The position numbers and the translations under genes were made by a program. The notes under the pieces were generated by a model, which was given only the letters and a program-made list of their open reading frames with translations, was not told the origin of the DNA and searched no databases. 64,000 nt of DNA from Clostridium cuniculi (GTDB taxonomy: Bacteria; Bacillota; Clostridia; Clostridiales; Clostridiaceae): NCBI RefSeq assembly GCF_004353185.1, contig NZ_SMUS01000007.1, positions 1-64,000 on the forward strand. The letters are read 5' to 3'. Positions 7,632 to 14,631 of the stretch are shown in pieces (the stretch's first letter is position 1; each line of letters starts with the position of its first letter).

Positions 7632-7961
7632 TTATTTCCTAAAATTCCATAAAACTTTTGTATGAATGTTATAAAATACATAGCTTTCTGCTGTTACTCT
7701 TTCAAGTAAAAACTCTCTAGGATCTAAACCTTCATTCATTAAAAATTTCTTTTGCTCTTCATTTAAATTTTTTAATTGGTTTATATCTAACCTCTTAATT
7801 ACATTTACAGTATTATTTATCACATTCAATATCTTATTATCTGTATATTCAATTCCTAACGATTTACCAAATTCAATATCATCTTTAGCGACTTTAAGTA
7901 ATAACTCATATTCTTTGTGAGTTAATTCTCCATGTAATTCTAGTAATTTATTAAATAACAT
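7632..7961 (-). CDS. Hypothetical phage protein, 109 aa
   Basis: An all-helical, soluble sequence with no recognised domain. The start directly follows the stop of the upstream 53-aa gene, with AGGTGG five bases before the ATG, so the two are translationally coupled. Confidence 0.65.
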   Translation of the reverse strand: MLFNKLLELHGELTHKEYELLLKVAKDDIEFGKSLGIEYTDNKILNVINNTVNVIKRLDINQLKNLNEEQKKFLMNEGLDPREFLLERVTAESYVFYNIHTKVLWNFRK

Positions 7962-8123
7962 TTATTCCACCTCACATTCTTTTAATTCTTGCCTTAAATA
8001 ATTAATATGATCTGTATAAATATTTTTAAGTACTTCTGTACATTCCTCAGCAAATATATAGCTTTCTAATTTAACTATTCTTTCTTTTAACAAATCTCTT
8101 CTGCTTTTAATATTTTTTGTCAT
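7962..8123 (-). CDS. Hypothetical phage protein, 53 aa, coiled-coil-like
   Basis: The frame opens MTKNIKSRRDLLKERIVKLE and is helical throughout, with heptad-like Leu/Ile spacing. AAAGGAG lies six bases before the ATG, and the stop abuts the next start. No function known. Confidence 0.65.
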   Translation of the reverse strand: MTKNIKSRRDLLKERIVKLESYIFAEECTEVLKNIYTDHINYLRQELKECEVE

Positions 8124-8125
8124 TA

Positions 8126-8263
8126 CTAACTCCTTTTTATTCTTTTAATTAGCTTGTCTACTCCATCTAAAATAGATACAATTATCAAGATTAACCAAAT
8201 AATAATTACTAACACTAGGGGCATTACAAAGGTGCATATGCCCCATATATTTAAGCCTTCCAT
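8126..8263 (-). CDS. Small single-span membrane protein, 45 aa
   Basis: The frame has AAAAGGAA eight bases before ATG. It encodes about 25 hydrophobic residues (from about position 6 to 32) followed by a basic tail DGVDKLIKRIKRS, giving one membrane helix with a positive cytoplasmic end. A longer open frame over 8145-8345 in another register is a shadow, because it lacks a ribosome binding site and overlaps the upstream gene. Small hydrophobic phage proteins can act in exclusion or lysis, but the role here is unknown. Confidence 0.6.
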   Translation of the reverse strand: MEGLNIWGICTFVMPLVLVIIIWLILIIVSILDGVDKLIKRIKRS

Positions 8264-8265
8264 TT

Positions 8266-8820
8266 TTAAAGTTCCTTTTCAATTTCTGAAATAGTAATCC
8301 AATCACTTTTTTGCTCTTCATTGAAATATATTTTATGTGCTTCACACCACTCTAATTGTTTCTTGGTAAGCTTCTCTTTAGTATTATCTTTATAAATTCC
8401 ACTTGACGCTAATCCTAAAAAGAATACTAAACTACCTTTACATCTATCTTCTCCAATTTCATCAATTATGCTCTGATGTTCTCTATATCCACATTGAACA
8501 AACATACCTGCTTTAGTTAATATTCCTCTTATTCCTCTGCCATCATCAATAAATTTAGGTTCTGTAAACTTACTATAACTTTGTATATTGAATTCTTTAT
8601 CTTCAATTAATTCAAACTCATTGCAGCCTATAAACTTCTTTTCTCCATATATAATTGATTCAAACAACTCGTCTTTTTCTTCATCTGAAAGTGTATTTGG
8701 TCCTAAACATTTTATAAACTTTGTTTTAAGCTCCTCTGTTGTTAAATTTTCATAGTAATACATCTCTCTAAATCTATTTGTAAACCATTCTCCATCAATG
8801 CTAAAATGTACTTCTTTCAT
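8266..8820 (-). CDS. Hypothetical phage protein, 184 aa
   Basis: A soluble alpha/beta protein with three scattered cysteines and a Glu/Lys-rich C-terminus. It begins MKEVHFSIDGEWFTNRFREM and has AGGAGG before the ATG. I do not recognise a family. Confidence 0.65.
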   Translation of the reverse strand: MKEVHFSIDGEWFTNRFREMYYYENLTTEELKTKFIKCLGPNTLSDEEKDELFESIIYGEKKFIGCNEFELIEDKEFNIQSYSKFTEPKFIDDGRGIRGILTKAGMFVQCGYREHQSIIDEIGEDRCKGSLVFFLGLASSGIYKDNTKEKLTKKQLEWCEAHKIYFNEEQKSDWITISEIEKEL

Positions 8821-8825
8821 AATTT

Positions 8826-8960
8826 TTAATTCCTCCTAAAAATAACTAATATATAATTTTTATAAACCTCTATATGTTTATCTTTATATTTCTTTGTTAA
8901 TCTTATCTTTTGTTTAAACGTTTTATATGGAATTACTGTACATACTATATTGCTTATCAT
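8826..8960 (-). CDS. Hypothetical phage protein, 44 aa
   Basis: The frame starts directly after the antirepressor stop (TAA then ATG) and runs to a stop at 8826. The product is basic and Lys/Tyr-rich, opening MISNIVCTVIPYKTFKQKIR. The ribosome binding site is weak (GAAGAAG), so expression would depend on coupling to the antirepressor. Moderate confidence only. Confidence 0.45.
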   Translation of the reverse strand: MISNIVCTVIPYKTFKQKIRLTKKYKDKHIEVYKNYILVIFRRN

Positions 8961-9782
8961 TTAAACTACTTCTTCAAAATTAATTTGATTATTTATTCTT
9001 ATAATTTCTTCTTTTAAATAAAATGGTGGCTCATATGCTTGTACAATTTCTTTAGCCTTTTCTAGATACTTTCTCTTTATTGCTTTATATTTCTTTACAT
9101 TAAATTGTTCTTTTACATGCTTCCAAATATTACTGTAAATTTTCCTAGATAAAGATTTATCTTTATATGCTAAACTATCTTTACCACCTAAAACTTGTGT
9201 TCCTTTACTTCTGACTATATCTACTAATTCATCTGGTTCATCACCTATAAGCGGTAAATCTTCTTTGAATGAATTAAAATCCTCTTTAAGCTCTTTAACT
9301 TCTTGCTTTACTTCTTTGGTATATCTAAAATTCAATTCCAAAGTTTCTTCCGTAGATAGTTGTTTAAATTGCTCTCTCATTTGGAAATATCCATCAACTA
9401 ACTTATCGTATTGCTCCCATGCAAAATCATCTTCTAGGATTTTAAGAAGTTTTGAATATCCTCTTTCTGATAGTAGGTAAATATTATTTGCATTTGCATA
9501 TGATTGATTACTATAACCAACTTCTAAACTCAGTGATTTATATTCACCCACTTTTAAATCAATAATATCTAATCCATCCTTAAACCATTTTCTATTATTG
9601 TTTATGTTTCTATTTATATACTTTTCCTCTCTTCCATGGATTTCAGCTATATCTCTAACTAACATAGATTTTTTATCTTTACCAAATCCACCTTCTATAT
9701 CATGAAAGTTCATTCCATATATATTTACTAATCCATTAACTTTTATATTTGGTTTTCTTGAACCATGTTTTATATTTTCCAT
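8961..9782 (-). CDS. Phage antirepressor with C-terminal ORF6C domain
   Basis: Residues about 25-135 resemble the ORF6N-type DNA-binding domain (LVRDIAEIHGREEKYINRNI). The last about 110 residues match ORF6C (GDEPDELVDIVRSKGTQVLG onward). A helical linker of Glu/Lys heptads separates them. Such proteins oppose the lysogeny repressor. I set the start at 9780-9782, because the upstream ATG at 9797 lies inside the GGAGG site that serves this start. The gene leads the lytic minus-strand operon after two small regulators. Confidence 0.82.
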   Translation of the reverse strand: MENIKHGSRKPNIKVNGLVNIYGMNFHDIEGGFGKDKKSMLVRDIAEIHGREEKYINRNINNNRKWFKDGLDIIDLKVGEYKSLSLEVGYSNQSYANANNIYLLSERGYSKLLKILEDDFAWEQYDKLVDGYFQMREQFKQLSTEETLELNFRYTKEVKQEVKELKEDFNSFKEDLPLIGDEPDELVDIVRSKGTQVLGGKDSLAYKDKSLSRKIYSNIWKHVKEQFNVKKYKAIKRKYLEKAKEIVQAYEPPFYLKEEIIRINNQINFEEVV

Positions 9783-9838
9783 TTTTACTTCCTCCATATT
9801 ATTTATTATGTTTGCTTAACTTCTTTAGGCACTTCATA

Positions 9839-10153
9839 CTATTCTTCAAAGTCACTTAATAAATTTATAACCTTCGAACTTTCTGAAAGTATATTACCTA
9901 AAACTTTTCTTAAACTTTCATTTTCTTTCTTAAGTAACTCAATCTGATTTATCAAATTTCTTCGCTCAATAGGTGACATAGGGTCTATATTTATTCCTTC
10001 TAGTTTCTCAACAACTTTTGGATGAAACATTATGCCTGGAACTCCTACACAAGGCGATATAACCCCATCTTTTACATATCTTCTTATAGTCCCTTCATCC
10101 TTATCCCATCTATAAGCTAACTTTTTAAGACTTATTAATTGAATATCTTCCAT
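9839..10153 (-). CDS. Helix-turn-helix regulator with coiled-coil tail, 104 aa
   Basis: Residues 5-50 (LKKLAYRWDKDEGTIRRYVK) look like a MerR/excisionase-type winged helix, followed by a helical tail with a leucine heptad pattern (residues 65-100). It may be an excisionase or early regulator. It follows the Cro-like gene by five bases and has AGAGGT before its ATG. Confidence 0.65.
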   Translation of the reverse strand: MEDIQLISLKKLAYRWDKDEGTIRRYVKDGVISPCVGVPGIMFHPKVVEKLEGINIDPMSPIERRNLINQIELLKKENESLRKVLGNILSESSKVINLLSDFEE

Positions 10154-10158
10154 ACAAA

Positions 10159-10368
10159 TTAACCTCTAATATCAAAATCTTCATATATTTCGTCTGTCGT
10201 ACATTGATATACTCTAGCCATTCTTGCGATTAATAAAGCTGAAGGTTTTGCATGTCCTTGCTCTAGTTTATAGAATGTGCTTTTACTTATTTCTAATTGT
10301 TCAACTACATCATCTGTATCTGTCATTCCTAAAAATATTCTTCTTTTTTTTATTGGTGTTATTTTCAT
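10159..10368 (-). CDS. Cro-like XRE family regulator, 69 aa
   Basis: A single XRE helix-turn-helix, with the recognition segment LEISKSTFYKLEQGHAKPS, fills the protein. It is the first gene of the leftward lytic operon and is divergent from the 98-aa plus-strand gene, the arrangement expected of Cro. AAAGGGG precedes the ATG. Confidence 0.8.
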   Translation of the reverse strand: MKITPIKKRRIFLGMTDTDDVVEQLEISKSTFYKLEQGHAKPSALLIARMARVYQCTTDEIYEDFDIRG

Positions 10369-10393
10369 ATTTATCCCCTTTCTTATGATAAAT

Positions 10394-10423
10394 TTGTCAA
10401 ATTAAGTCTTTTTATGGTATAAT
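10394..10423 (+). promoter_or_regulatory. Sigma-A-like promoter for the 98-aa plus-strand gene
   Basis: TTGTCA (10394-10399) and TATAAT (10418-10423) are 18 bp apart and about 37 bp before the TTG start. It lies in the 90-bp divergent region shared with the Cro-like gene, so the Cro-like protein could control it. Confidence 0.7.
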
Positions 10424-10459
10424 TTTCTTGTAATTTTAATTGAAAGTGAGGTATTATAG

Positions 10460-10756
10460 TTGAAAATAAATTTAAAATGTATTAGAGATATTCTAATCTC
10501 TATAAAAAATCAAAATTATAATTCAGTATCTTTAGAGTATAGTAACAAAGATATAGAATTTAATATTAATAAACTACTTCATGCGAACTTAGTTATCGTT
10601 ATCAATAATAAACTTACACTTAGCGATAGTGGATTAACTCTACATGATATACTTATTAATGAATATAAGTTTAATAAGTTAGAAAAACGATTAGCTAACT
10701 TTGAATCAATTAGTCTCCTTCTAATTATTCAAGAAGCTAAATTTTTAAATAATTAA
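10460..10756 (+). CDS. DUF2513-like protein in the immunity region
   Basis: The protein opens MKINLKCIRDILISIKNQ and continues through a winged-helix-like region (INKLLHANLVIVINNKLTLS). This resembles DUF2513 proteins found beside phage repressors. The start is TTG with GTGAGGT upstream. It is the only plus-strand gene inside the lytic arm and has its own promoter and terminator, so it is probably expressed in the lysogen. The function is unknown; superinfection immunity is possible. Confidence 0.6.
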   Translation: MKINLKCIRDILISIKNQNYNSVSLEYSNKDIEFNINKLLHANLVIVINNKLTLSDSGLTLHDILINEYKFNKLEKRLANFESISLLLIIQEAKFLNN

Positions 10757-10765
10757 TATTTATTT

Positions 10766-10795
10766 GCTAGAGTAAATCCTTAACTCTAGCTTTTT
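10766..10795 (+). terminator. Intrinsic terminator of the 98-aa gene
   Basis: GCTAGAGT (10766-10773) pairs with ACTCTAGC (10783-10790) and is followed by TTTTT on the plus strand. It isolates this gene from the minus-strand gene that ends at 10798. Confidence 0.85.
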
Positions 10796-10797
10796 AA

Positions 10798-11034
10798 TTA
10801 ATCTACTACTATAACTGTATAAGCTTTAGCTTTAATATCTCTCCCATTAACATTTACAATTACATCCTTTGGTTTATCTATTTCTAGACTTGTAACTAAC
10901 TCTCTATTAAATGCATAAGTTACAAAATCTTTGTAACTTATTAGATTAGAGTTTTCTAATTCTGTTCCTATTCTTGATGGTATTATTAAAATATTGTTTT
11001 CATCCTTAGCTTGAATTTTAATTTGTTTATTCAT
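10798..11034 (-). CDS. Hypothetical phage protein, 78 aa, in the immunity region
   Basis: A short beta-rich protein with no recognised family. Its leader and first codons are a near-copy of those of the ORF6N gene just upstream, including an inverted repeat and AAGGAGGT before the ATG. That suggests it is co-regulated with the antirepressor. Function unknown. Confidence 0.6.
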   Translation of the reverse strand: MNKQIKIQAKDENNILIIPSRIGTELENSNLISYKDFVTYAFNRELVTSLEIDKPKDVIVNVNGRDIKAKAYTVIVVD

Positions 11035-11053
11035 TTTTACCTCCTTATTTTGT

Positions 11054-11090
11054 AAGACAAATTTGTTACGTTAGGTGATTGGTTTGTCTT
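11054..11090 (-). repeat. Duplicated leader with AAGACAAA/TTTGTCTT inverted repeat (copy 1)
   Basis: AAGACAAA (11054-11061) and TTTGTCTT (11083-11090) are 21 bp apart, in the leader of the 78-aa gene. A second copy with identical spacing lies before the ORF6N gene. It could be an operator pair or an RNA hairpin. Confidence 0.7.
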
Positions 11091-11099
11091 AGCTTATCT

Positions 11100-11774
11100 T
11101 TAATCAAAATAACTCATTTGCTTATACGGTCTGTCTTGTTTCGCTTTATTCACGCTTTCATCAATAAGCGACACTATACCCTTAGAAGTTTCAAAGTCTA
11201 TATCTTCCCACTTCTTCACTCCAAGAACTAAAAATACTCTTGCTTTAACTCTTTCGTATTCGTGATTTACCTTATTAATTCCTAAAGCTTTCTTAATATA
11301 CTCTGAATAATCACGTTTCTTAGAACAAGTTATCTTACATATACTTTTGTATTCTTCTATTGTTCCTTGCATTTGTTGTATTGTTTCATTAAGTCCACTT
11401 ATTAGGTTTTGTTGGCTTTGATAATTAACTACTTCCTTTATTCTGAAATAGTTATTAACTAATTCTCTTTGAACTTTCCAAGCCAAATCATCTTGAAGTG
11501 ACTTTACTAACATTAAGTAACCACTTTCAGTTAAAACTGTTATTCCTCGGTTTGGAATTTCTAAAGTAGGAATTTCGTACTTTAGAGATTTTTTAATTAT
11601 GAAATAATCTTCATTTTCTATAAAATGTTTCTTATTCTCATAAAAATTACTTTTTGCAGTTCCTTCAACTCTTTCATGTAACATATCAATATCTTTGAAT
11701 GTTACAACTCTTTGTCCATTAAATTCTTTTACTGATAAATCAGAATTGTTGATTTTTACAATTTGATTATTCAT
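11100..11774 (-). CDS. ORF6N-domain phage antirepressor
   Basis: Residues 10-110 match the ORF6N domain (FNGQRVVTFKDIDMLHERVE, then NEDYFIIK). The rest is a helical region with a basic segment and a C-terminal domain of unknown family. Such proteins act as antirepressors or DNA-binding early regulators. It is the first gene leftward from the repressor and is divergent from it across the operator cluster. AAGGAGGT precedes the ATG. Confidence 0.82.
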   Translation of the reverse strand: MNNQIVKINNSDLSVKEFNGQRVVTFKDIDMLHERVEGTAKSNFYENKKHFIENEDYFIIKKSLKYEIPTLEIPNRGITVLTESGYLMLVKSLQDDLAWKVQRELVNNYFRIKEVVNYQSQQNLISGLNETIQQMQGTIEEYKSICKITCSKKRDYSEYIKKALGINKVNHEYERVKARVFLVLGVKKWEDIDFETSKGIVSLIDESVNKAKQDRPYKQMSYFD

Positions 11775-11794
11775 TTTTAACCTCCTTATTTTTT

Positions 11795-11831
11795 AAGACA
11801 AATCTATTATGTTAGATGATTGGTTTGTCTT
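11795..11831 (-). repeat. Duplicated leader with AAGACAAA/TTTGTCTT inverted repeat (copy 2)
   Basis: AAGACAAA (11795-11802) and TTTGTCTT (11824-11831), again 21 bp apart, precede the ORF6N antirepressor. A further TTGTCTT follows at 11835-11841. The similarity with copy 1 extends through the ribosome binding site and first codons. Confidence 0.7.
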
Positions 11832-11846
11832 ATCTTGTCTTAATAT

Positions 11847-11978
11847 TATCGTAAAAATAGATATTTTAAAACTGCTATTTATCGTTAAAATAGATAAATG
11901 AAGTTAATTATCTTTTATTTTCTCTTAATTTCTTAAAATATCGTAAAATTTTTATTGCTTTTATCGTTATTTGTGATA
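11847..11978. promoter_or_regulatory. Repressor operator cluster: 17-bp TATC...GATA sites
   Basis: Three 17-mers share the form TATCGT(A/T)A...GATA: TATCGTAAAAATAGATA at 11847-11863, TATCGTTAAAATAGATA at 11880-11896, and TATCGTTATTTGTGATA at 11962-11978. A half-match beginning TATCGTAAAA lies at 11939. They occupy the divergent region between the repressor and the ORF6N gene, and the last sits between the -35 and -10 of the repressor promoter. These are the expected positions for operators of the double-HTH repressor. Confidence 0.75.
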
Positions 11979-11982
11979 AAAT
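11955..11982 (+). promoter_or_regulatory. Lysogenic repressor promoter
   Basis: TTGCTT (11955-11960) and TAAAAT (11977-11982) are 16 bp apart, about 20 bp before the repressor ATG. An operator-like 17-mer fills the spacer, which suggests autoregulation. Confidence 0.6.
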
Positions 11983-12003
11983 TATCTCAAGAGGTGAATC
12001 GTT

Positions 12004-12666
12004 ATGTTAGGTGATAAAATAAAAGAACTTAGAATAAAGAAAGGACTCACACAACAACAACTTGCTGATGCAACCAATATTAGTCGCTCAGCTATAGGAA
12101 TGGTTGAAAAAAATAAACAAGGATTAGGAAGAGAGAATTTAATTACAATAGCTAATTTTTTTGAAGTTACTGTTGATTATCTTTTATCTAATGATATTAA
12201 AGTTGACATAGATTCAACGTCTAATAAATTAGGTGATAAAATAAAAGATTTAAGAAAAGATAGAAATTTAACTCAAGTTCAACTTGCAAAAGAGATTGGT
12301 ATAGCTCAATCTACATTAGGTATGATAGAAAAAAATAGAACTCCTGCTGGTAGAAAAACATTAATAAAGTTAGCTGACTTCTTCGGAGTTACTGTTGATT
12401 ATCTTTTATCTGATGATATCGATAATAAAGAAATAAATATAGATGATGTTAAAAATGTTAAATTATCAAAAAGAGCTGAAAAAGATATAGAAAAAGCACT
12501 ACAACAAACATTGGAGGATTTATCCAATACACAAGATGGTCTTATGTTTAGTGGTGAGCCTATAGATGATGAAACTAGAGAGTTATTAAAAATAAGTTTA
12601 GAAAACTCTATGAGATTAGCTAAACAAATTGCTAAACAAAAATATACTCCTAAAAAATATAAATAA
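12004..12666 (+). CDS. Phage repressor with two tandem XRE helix-turn-helix domains
   Basis: The 220-residue protein holds two copies of an XRE domain: residues 2-64 (LGDKIKELRIKKGLTQQQLA...) and 76-138 (LGDKIKDLRKDRNLTQVQLA...), each ending VTVDYLLS. A linker and a C-terminal helical module ending KYTPKKYK follow. It is divergent from the antirepressor over an operator cluster and precedes an ImmA-like peptidase, as in ImmR/ImmA immunity systems. Most phage repressors of this type have one HTH, so this looks like an internal duplication. GAGGTG precedes the ATG. Confidence 0.9.
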   Translation: MLGDKIKELRIKKGLTQQQLADATNISRSAIGMVEKNKQGLGRENLITIANFFEVTVDYLLSNDIKVDIDSTSNKLGDKIKDLRKDRNLTQVQLAKEIGIAQSTLGMIEKNRTPAGRKTLIKLADFFGVTVDYLLSDDIDNKEINIDDVKNVKLSKRAEKDIEKALQQTLEDLSNTQDGLMFSGEPIDDETRELLKISLENSMRLAKQIAKQKYTPKKYK

Positions 12667-12682
12667 ATACAAGGGTGATTTT

Positions 12683-13138
12683 ATGTATACACAAAAGATT
12701 GTTGAGAATTTAAAAAGAAAATATAGGACTAATAACCCTTTTGAATTAGCCAAGTGTCTTAACATAATAATTATTTATGAGGAACTTGGCGAAATCAAAG
12801 GATATTACAATAAATATGCAAGGCAAAAAATGATTCATCTTAATAATAATCTAAGAGAAGAAGAATTATATTTTACTTGTGGTCATGAATTAGGACATGC
12901 TATTATGCACCCTAATTCCAATACTCCAGCTTTAAGAGCTAATACATTATACTCAATTAATAAACTTGAAATGGAAGCAAATCAATTCTCTGTTGATTTA
13001 ATTATTGATGATGACCATATAAAAAAATATTTAGAAGAACATTTTTATACAGTAGATAACATATCTACTCTATTAGGTATAGATAAAGAAATTATTGAAT
13101 TTAAAATAAAAAGAATATATAAAAACAAATTTTATTAA
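12683..13138 (+). CDS. ImmA/IrrE-type metallopeptidase
   Basis: The 151-residue protein has the zinc protease motif HELGH (residues 68-72) and a downstream EMEANQF glutamate. It matches ImmA/IrrE peptidases that cleave XRE repressors to trigger induction. The ATG at 12683 is chosen because AAGGGTG lies just upstream and the family normally begins near here. A longer frame overlapping the repressor is unlikely. It is co-directional with the repressor, 16 bp away, and probably cleaves it. Confidence 0.9.
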   Translation: MYTQKIVENLKRKYRTNNPFELAKCLNIIIIYEELGEIKGYYNKYARQKMIHLNNNLREEELYFTCGHELGHAIMHPNSNTPALRANTLYSINKLEMEANQFSVDLIIDDDHIKKYLEEHFYTVDNISTLLGIDKEIIEFKIKRIYKNKFY

Positions 13139-13154
13139 ATATATTCTTTTTTTT
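13111..13154 (+). terminator. Terminator of the repressor-immA unit
   Basis: AAGAATATAT (13111-13120) pairs with ATATATTCTT (13139-13148), followed by a run of T. The stem overlaps the end of the immA-like gene. Confidence 0.75.
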
Positions 13155-13199
13155 ATTTAACTTTATTTAGAACATAAGTTCATTTAAGGAGGTTCAAAT

Positions 13200-13445
13200 A
13201 TGAATTTTAATGAATACCAAATACCAAAAGAATATACAAATAAGTTTAAAGTTACTTCAAGAGATAAAAGACAGTTCAAGAAATTTTGGAATGACGAATT
13301 AATTAAGCTAAATAAAATGAATGAGTTATCTAATTATGATATTGAATTGATACATAAAACTATAATGGACTGTTTTTGGGAAGCTAAAAAATTTTCTAAA
13401 GAGAAATATACACCTTTAAAATATAAAAATAGTATTTATAAATAA
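13200..13445 (+). CDS. 81-aa protein sharing the repressor's C-terminal module
   Basis: No HTH is present. The C-terminal half (about residues 45-75, ending AKKFSKEKYTPLKYK) aligns with the end of the double-HTH repressor (AKQIAKQKYTPKKYK). It lies between immA and the integrase with AAGGAGG before the ATG. It may be a truncated repressor relative that interacts with the repressor or the ImmA peptidase, which is inference. Confidence 0.6.
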   Translation: MNFNEYQIPKEYTNKFKVTSRDKRQFKKFWNDELIKLNKMNELSNYDIELIHKTIMDCFWEAKKFSKEKYTPLKYKNSIYK

Positions 13446-13467
13446 AATTATGAAAGGATTGATCTAC

Positions 13468-14574
13468 ATGGATTACAATGTAACATATAGAAAGAAAAAT
13501 GGAGGACTCCAAGTTATAGTATCTTATAAAGATTCTAAAGGCAAATGGAAACAAAAAAGTAAGCAAGGTTTTCCAGACACTAGAGATGGAAAAAAACAAG
13601 CAAGAATTGAAGCTGATAAAATAGTAGAAACTTTAAAATATATTTCTACTAATAATATCTCACTAGATTATTCTGAAATTACTTATAAAGAATACTGCAC
13701 CCTTTATATTGAGCATATACGCCTTTATAAGGCTATTCAAACTGTAAAGGTATCAGAAGTCGCCTTACAGAAGTTTAGCGCCTTAGACTCTAAGTTATTA
13801 AGAAATATAACTAATGCGGATATCCAATTATGTATTAATGAATTAACTGCAAAAGGATTAAAATATAATACTATAAGAAGTTATTTAGCAAGATTATCTA
13901 CTGCTTTTAATTCTGCAATAAAACAATTTCATATCTTACATAAATCTCCTATTGTTAATATAGAATTAAAAAAGCCTAAAAAAACTGAAAATATCAGAGC
14001 TTTAACTACAAAAGAATTTAATGATGTGATTAAAACTTTTGAAAGCTCCCCTTATGATGATTATACTGTAATCTTAATAATTGCAGGCACTTGCGGTTTG
14101 AGAATAGGAGAAATATTAGGTTTAACTTGGAATGATATAGATTTTAATAACAATACTATAGATGTTAATAAACAATGGAAAGTAATAGAAACGCAACCTT
14201 ATAAAAAATTTGGATTCGGTGAATTAAAAACTCAAAACTCATATAGAATCGTTCCAATGCCTAAATATACTGCTGATTATTTAAAAAAATATAGAAATTC
14301 ACATTCTATAAACTTTCAAAATAGATTAATAAAAAATAAAAGTAGTGATAGTGTAACTACTTTTGTAAATAAAAAATTAAAAATACTTGGATATAATATA
14401 ACAATACATGACTTTAGACACACTTATGCTACAAAATTAATAGCTAATGGTGTTGATTTCAAAACAGCTGCTAAATTATTAGGTCATGAAGTTGAACAAA
14501 CAATGAAAACTTATAGCCATGTTACTCAAGAAATGTTGGATAGAGCCAAAAATCTAATCAACAATATTTTTTAA
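13468..14574 (+). CDS. Tyrosine recombinase integrase
   Basis: The 368-residue integrase has an N-terminal arm-binding region, a SAM-like core-binding domain (about 70-165) and a catalytic domain with Arg212, Lys254, His314-x-x-Arg317, His340 and Tyr349. It performs site-specific integration and excision of the prophage. I place the start at 13468, because the ATG at 13450 lies within the AAAGGA ribosome binding site of this one. The gene ends next to gpr, and repeats of TTTTTGACG follow its stop. Confidence 0.95.
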   Translation: MDYNVTYRKKNGGLQVIVSYKDSKGKWKQKSKQGFPDTRDGKKQARIEADKIVETLKYISTNNISLDYSEITYKEYCTLYIEHIRLYKAIQTVKVSEVALQKFSALDSKLLRNITNADIQLCINELTAKGLKYNTIRSYLARLSTAFNSAIKQFHILHKSPIVNIELKKPKKTENIRALTTKEFNDVIKTFESSPYDDYTVILIIAGTCGLRIGEILGLTWNDIDFNNNTIDVNKQWKVIETQPYKKFGFGELKTQNSYRIVPMPKYTADYLKKYRNSHSINFQNRLIKNKSSDSVTTFVNKKLKILGYNITIHDFRHTYATKLIANGVDFKTAAKLLGHEVEQTMKTYSHVTQEMLDRAKNLINNIF

Positions 14575-14580
14575 CGAAAA

Positions 14581-14600
14581 TTTTTGACGTATTTTTGACG
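14581..14600. repeat. Integrase arm-type direct repeats / att region
   Basis: TTTTTGACG occurs at 14581-14589 and 14592-14600, directly after the integrase stop. Short direct repeats here are typical arm-binding sites. The crossover core should lie between about 14575 and the 3' end of gpr at 14632, but the other prophage end is not visible, so the core sequence cannot be defined. Confidence 0.6.
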
Positions 14601-14631
14601 CTATCCTAATATCCCCTTTAAATTAGTACTT

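Larger units (their letters stand above)
1..14630. mobile_element. Prophage, lysogeny and early/replication end (partial)
   Basis: The stretch combines a tyrosine integrase, ImmA-like peptidase, XRE repressor, ORF6N/ORF6C antirepressors, phage replisome organizer, DnaC-like loader, YopX, an orphan DNA methyltransferase and many short tightly packed minus-strand genes. This is the standard order of a temperate Firmicute phage. The right boundary is inferred from the integrase stop at 14574 lying 57 bp from the gpr stop at 14632. The left boundary is outside the window, and no structural, packaging or lysis gene is visible. I cannot tell whether the phage is complete. Confidence 0.93.

Noticed and set aside
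8145-8345. A 66-codon minus-strand frame
   Set aside because: It overlaps the 184-aa gene in another register. A better-supported frame with a strong ribosome binding site (8126-8263) occupies the same space.
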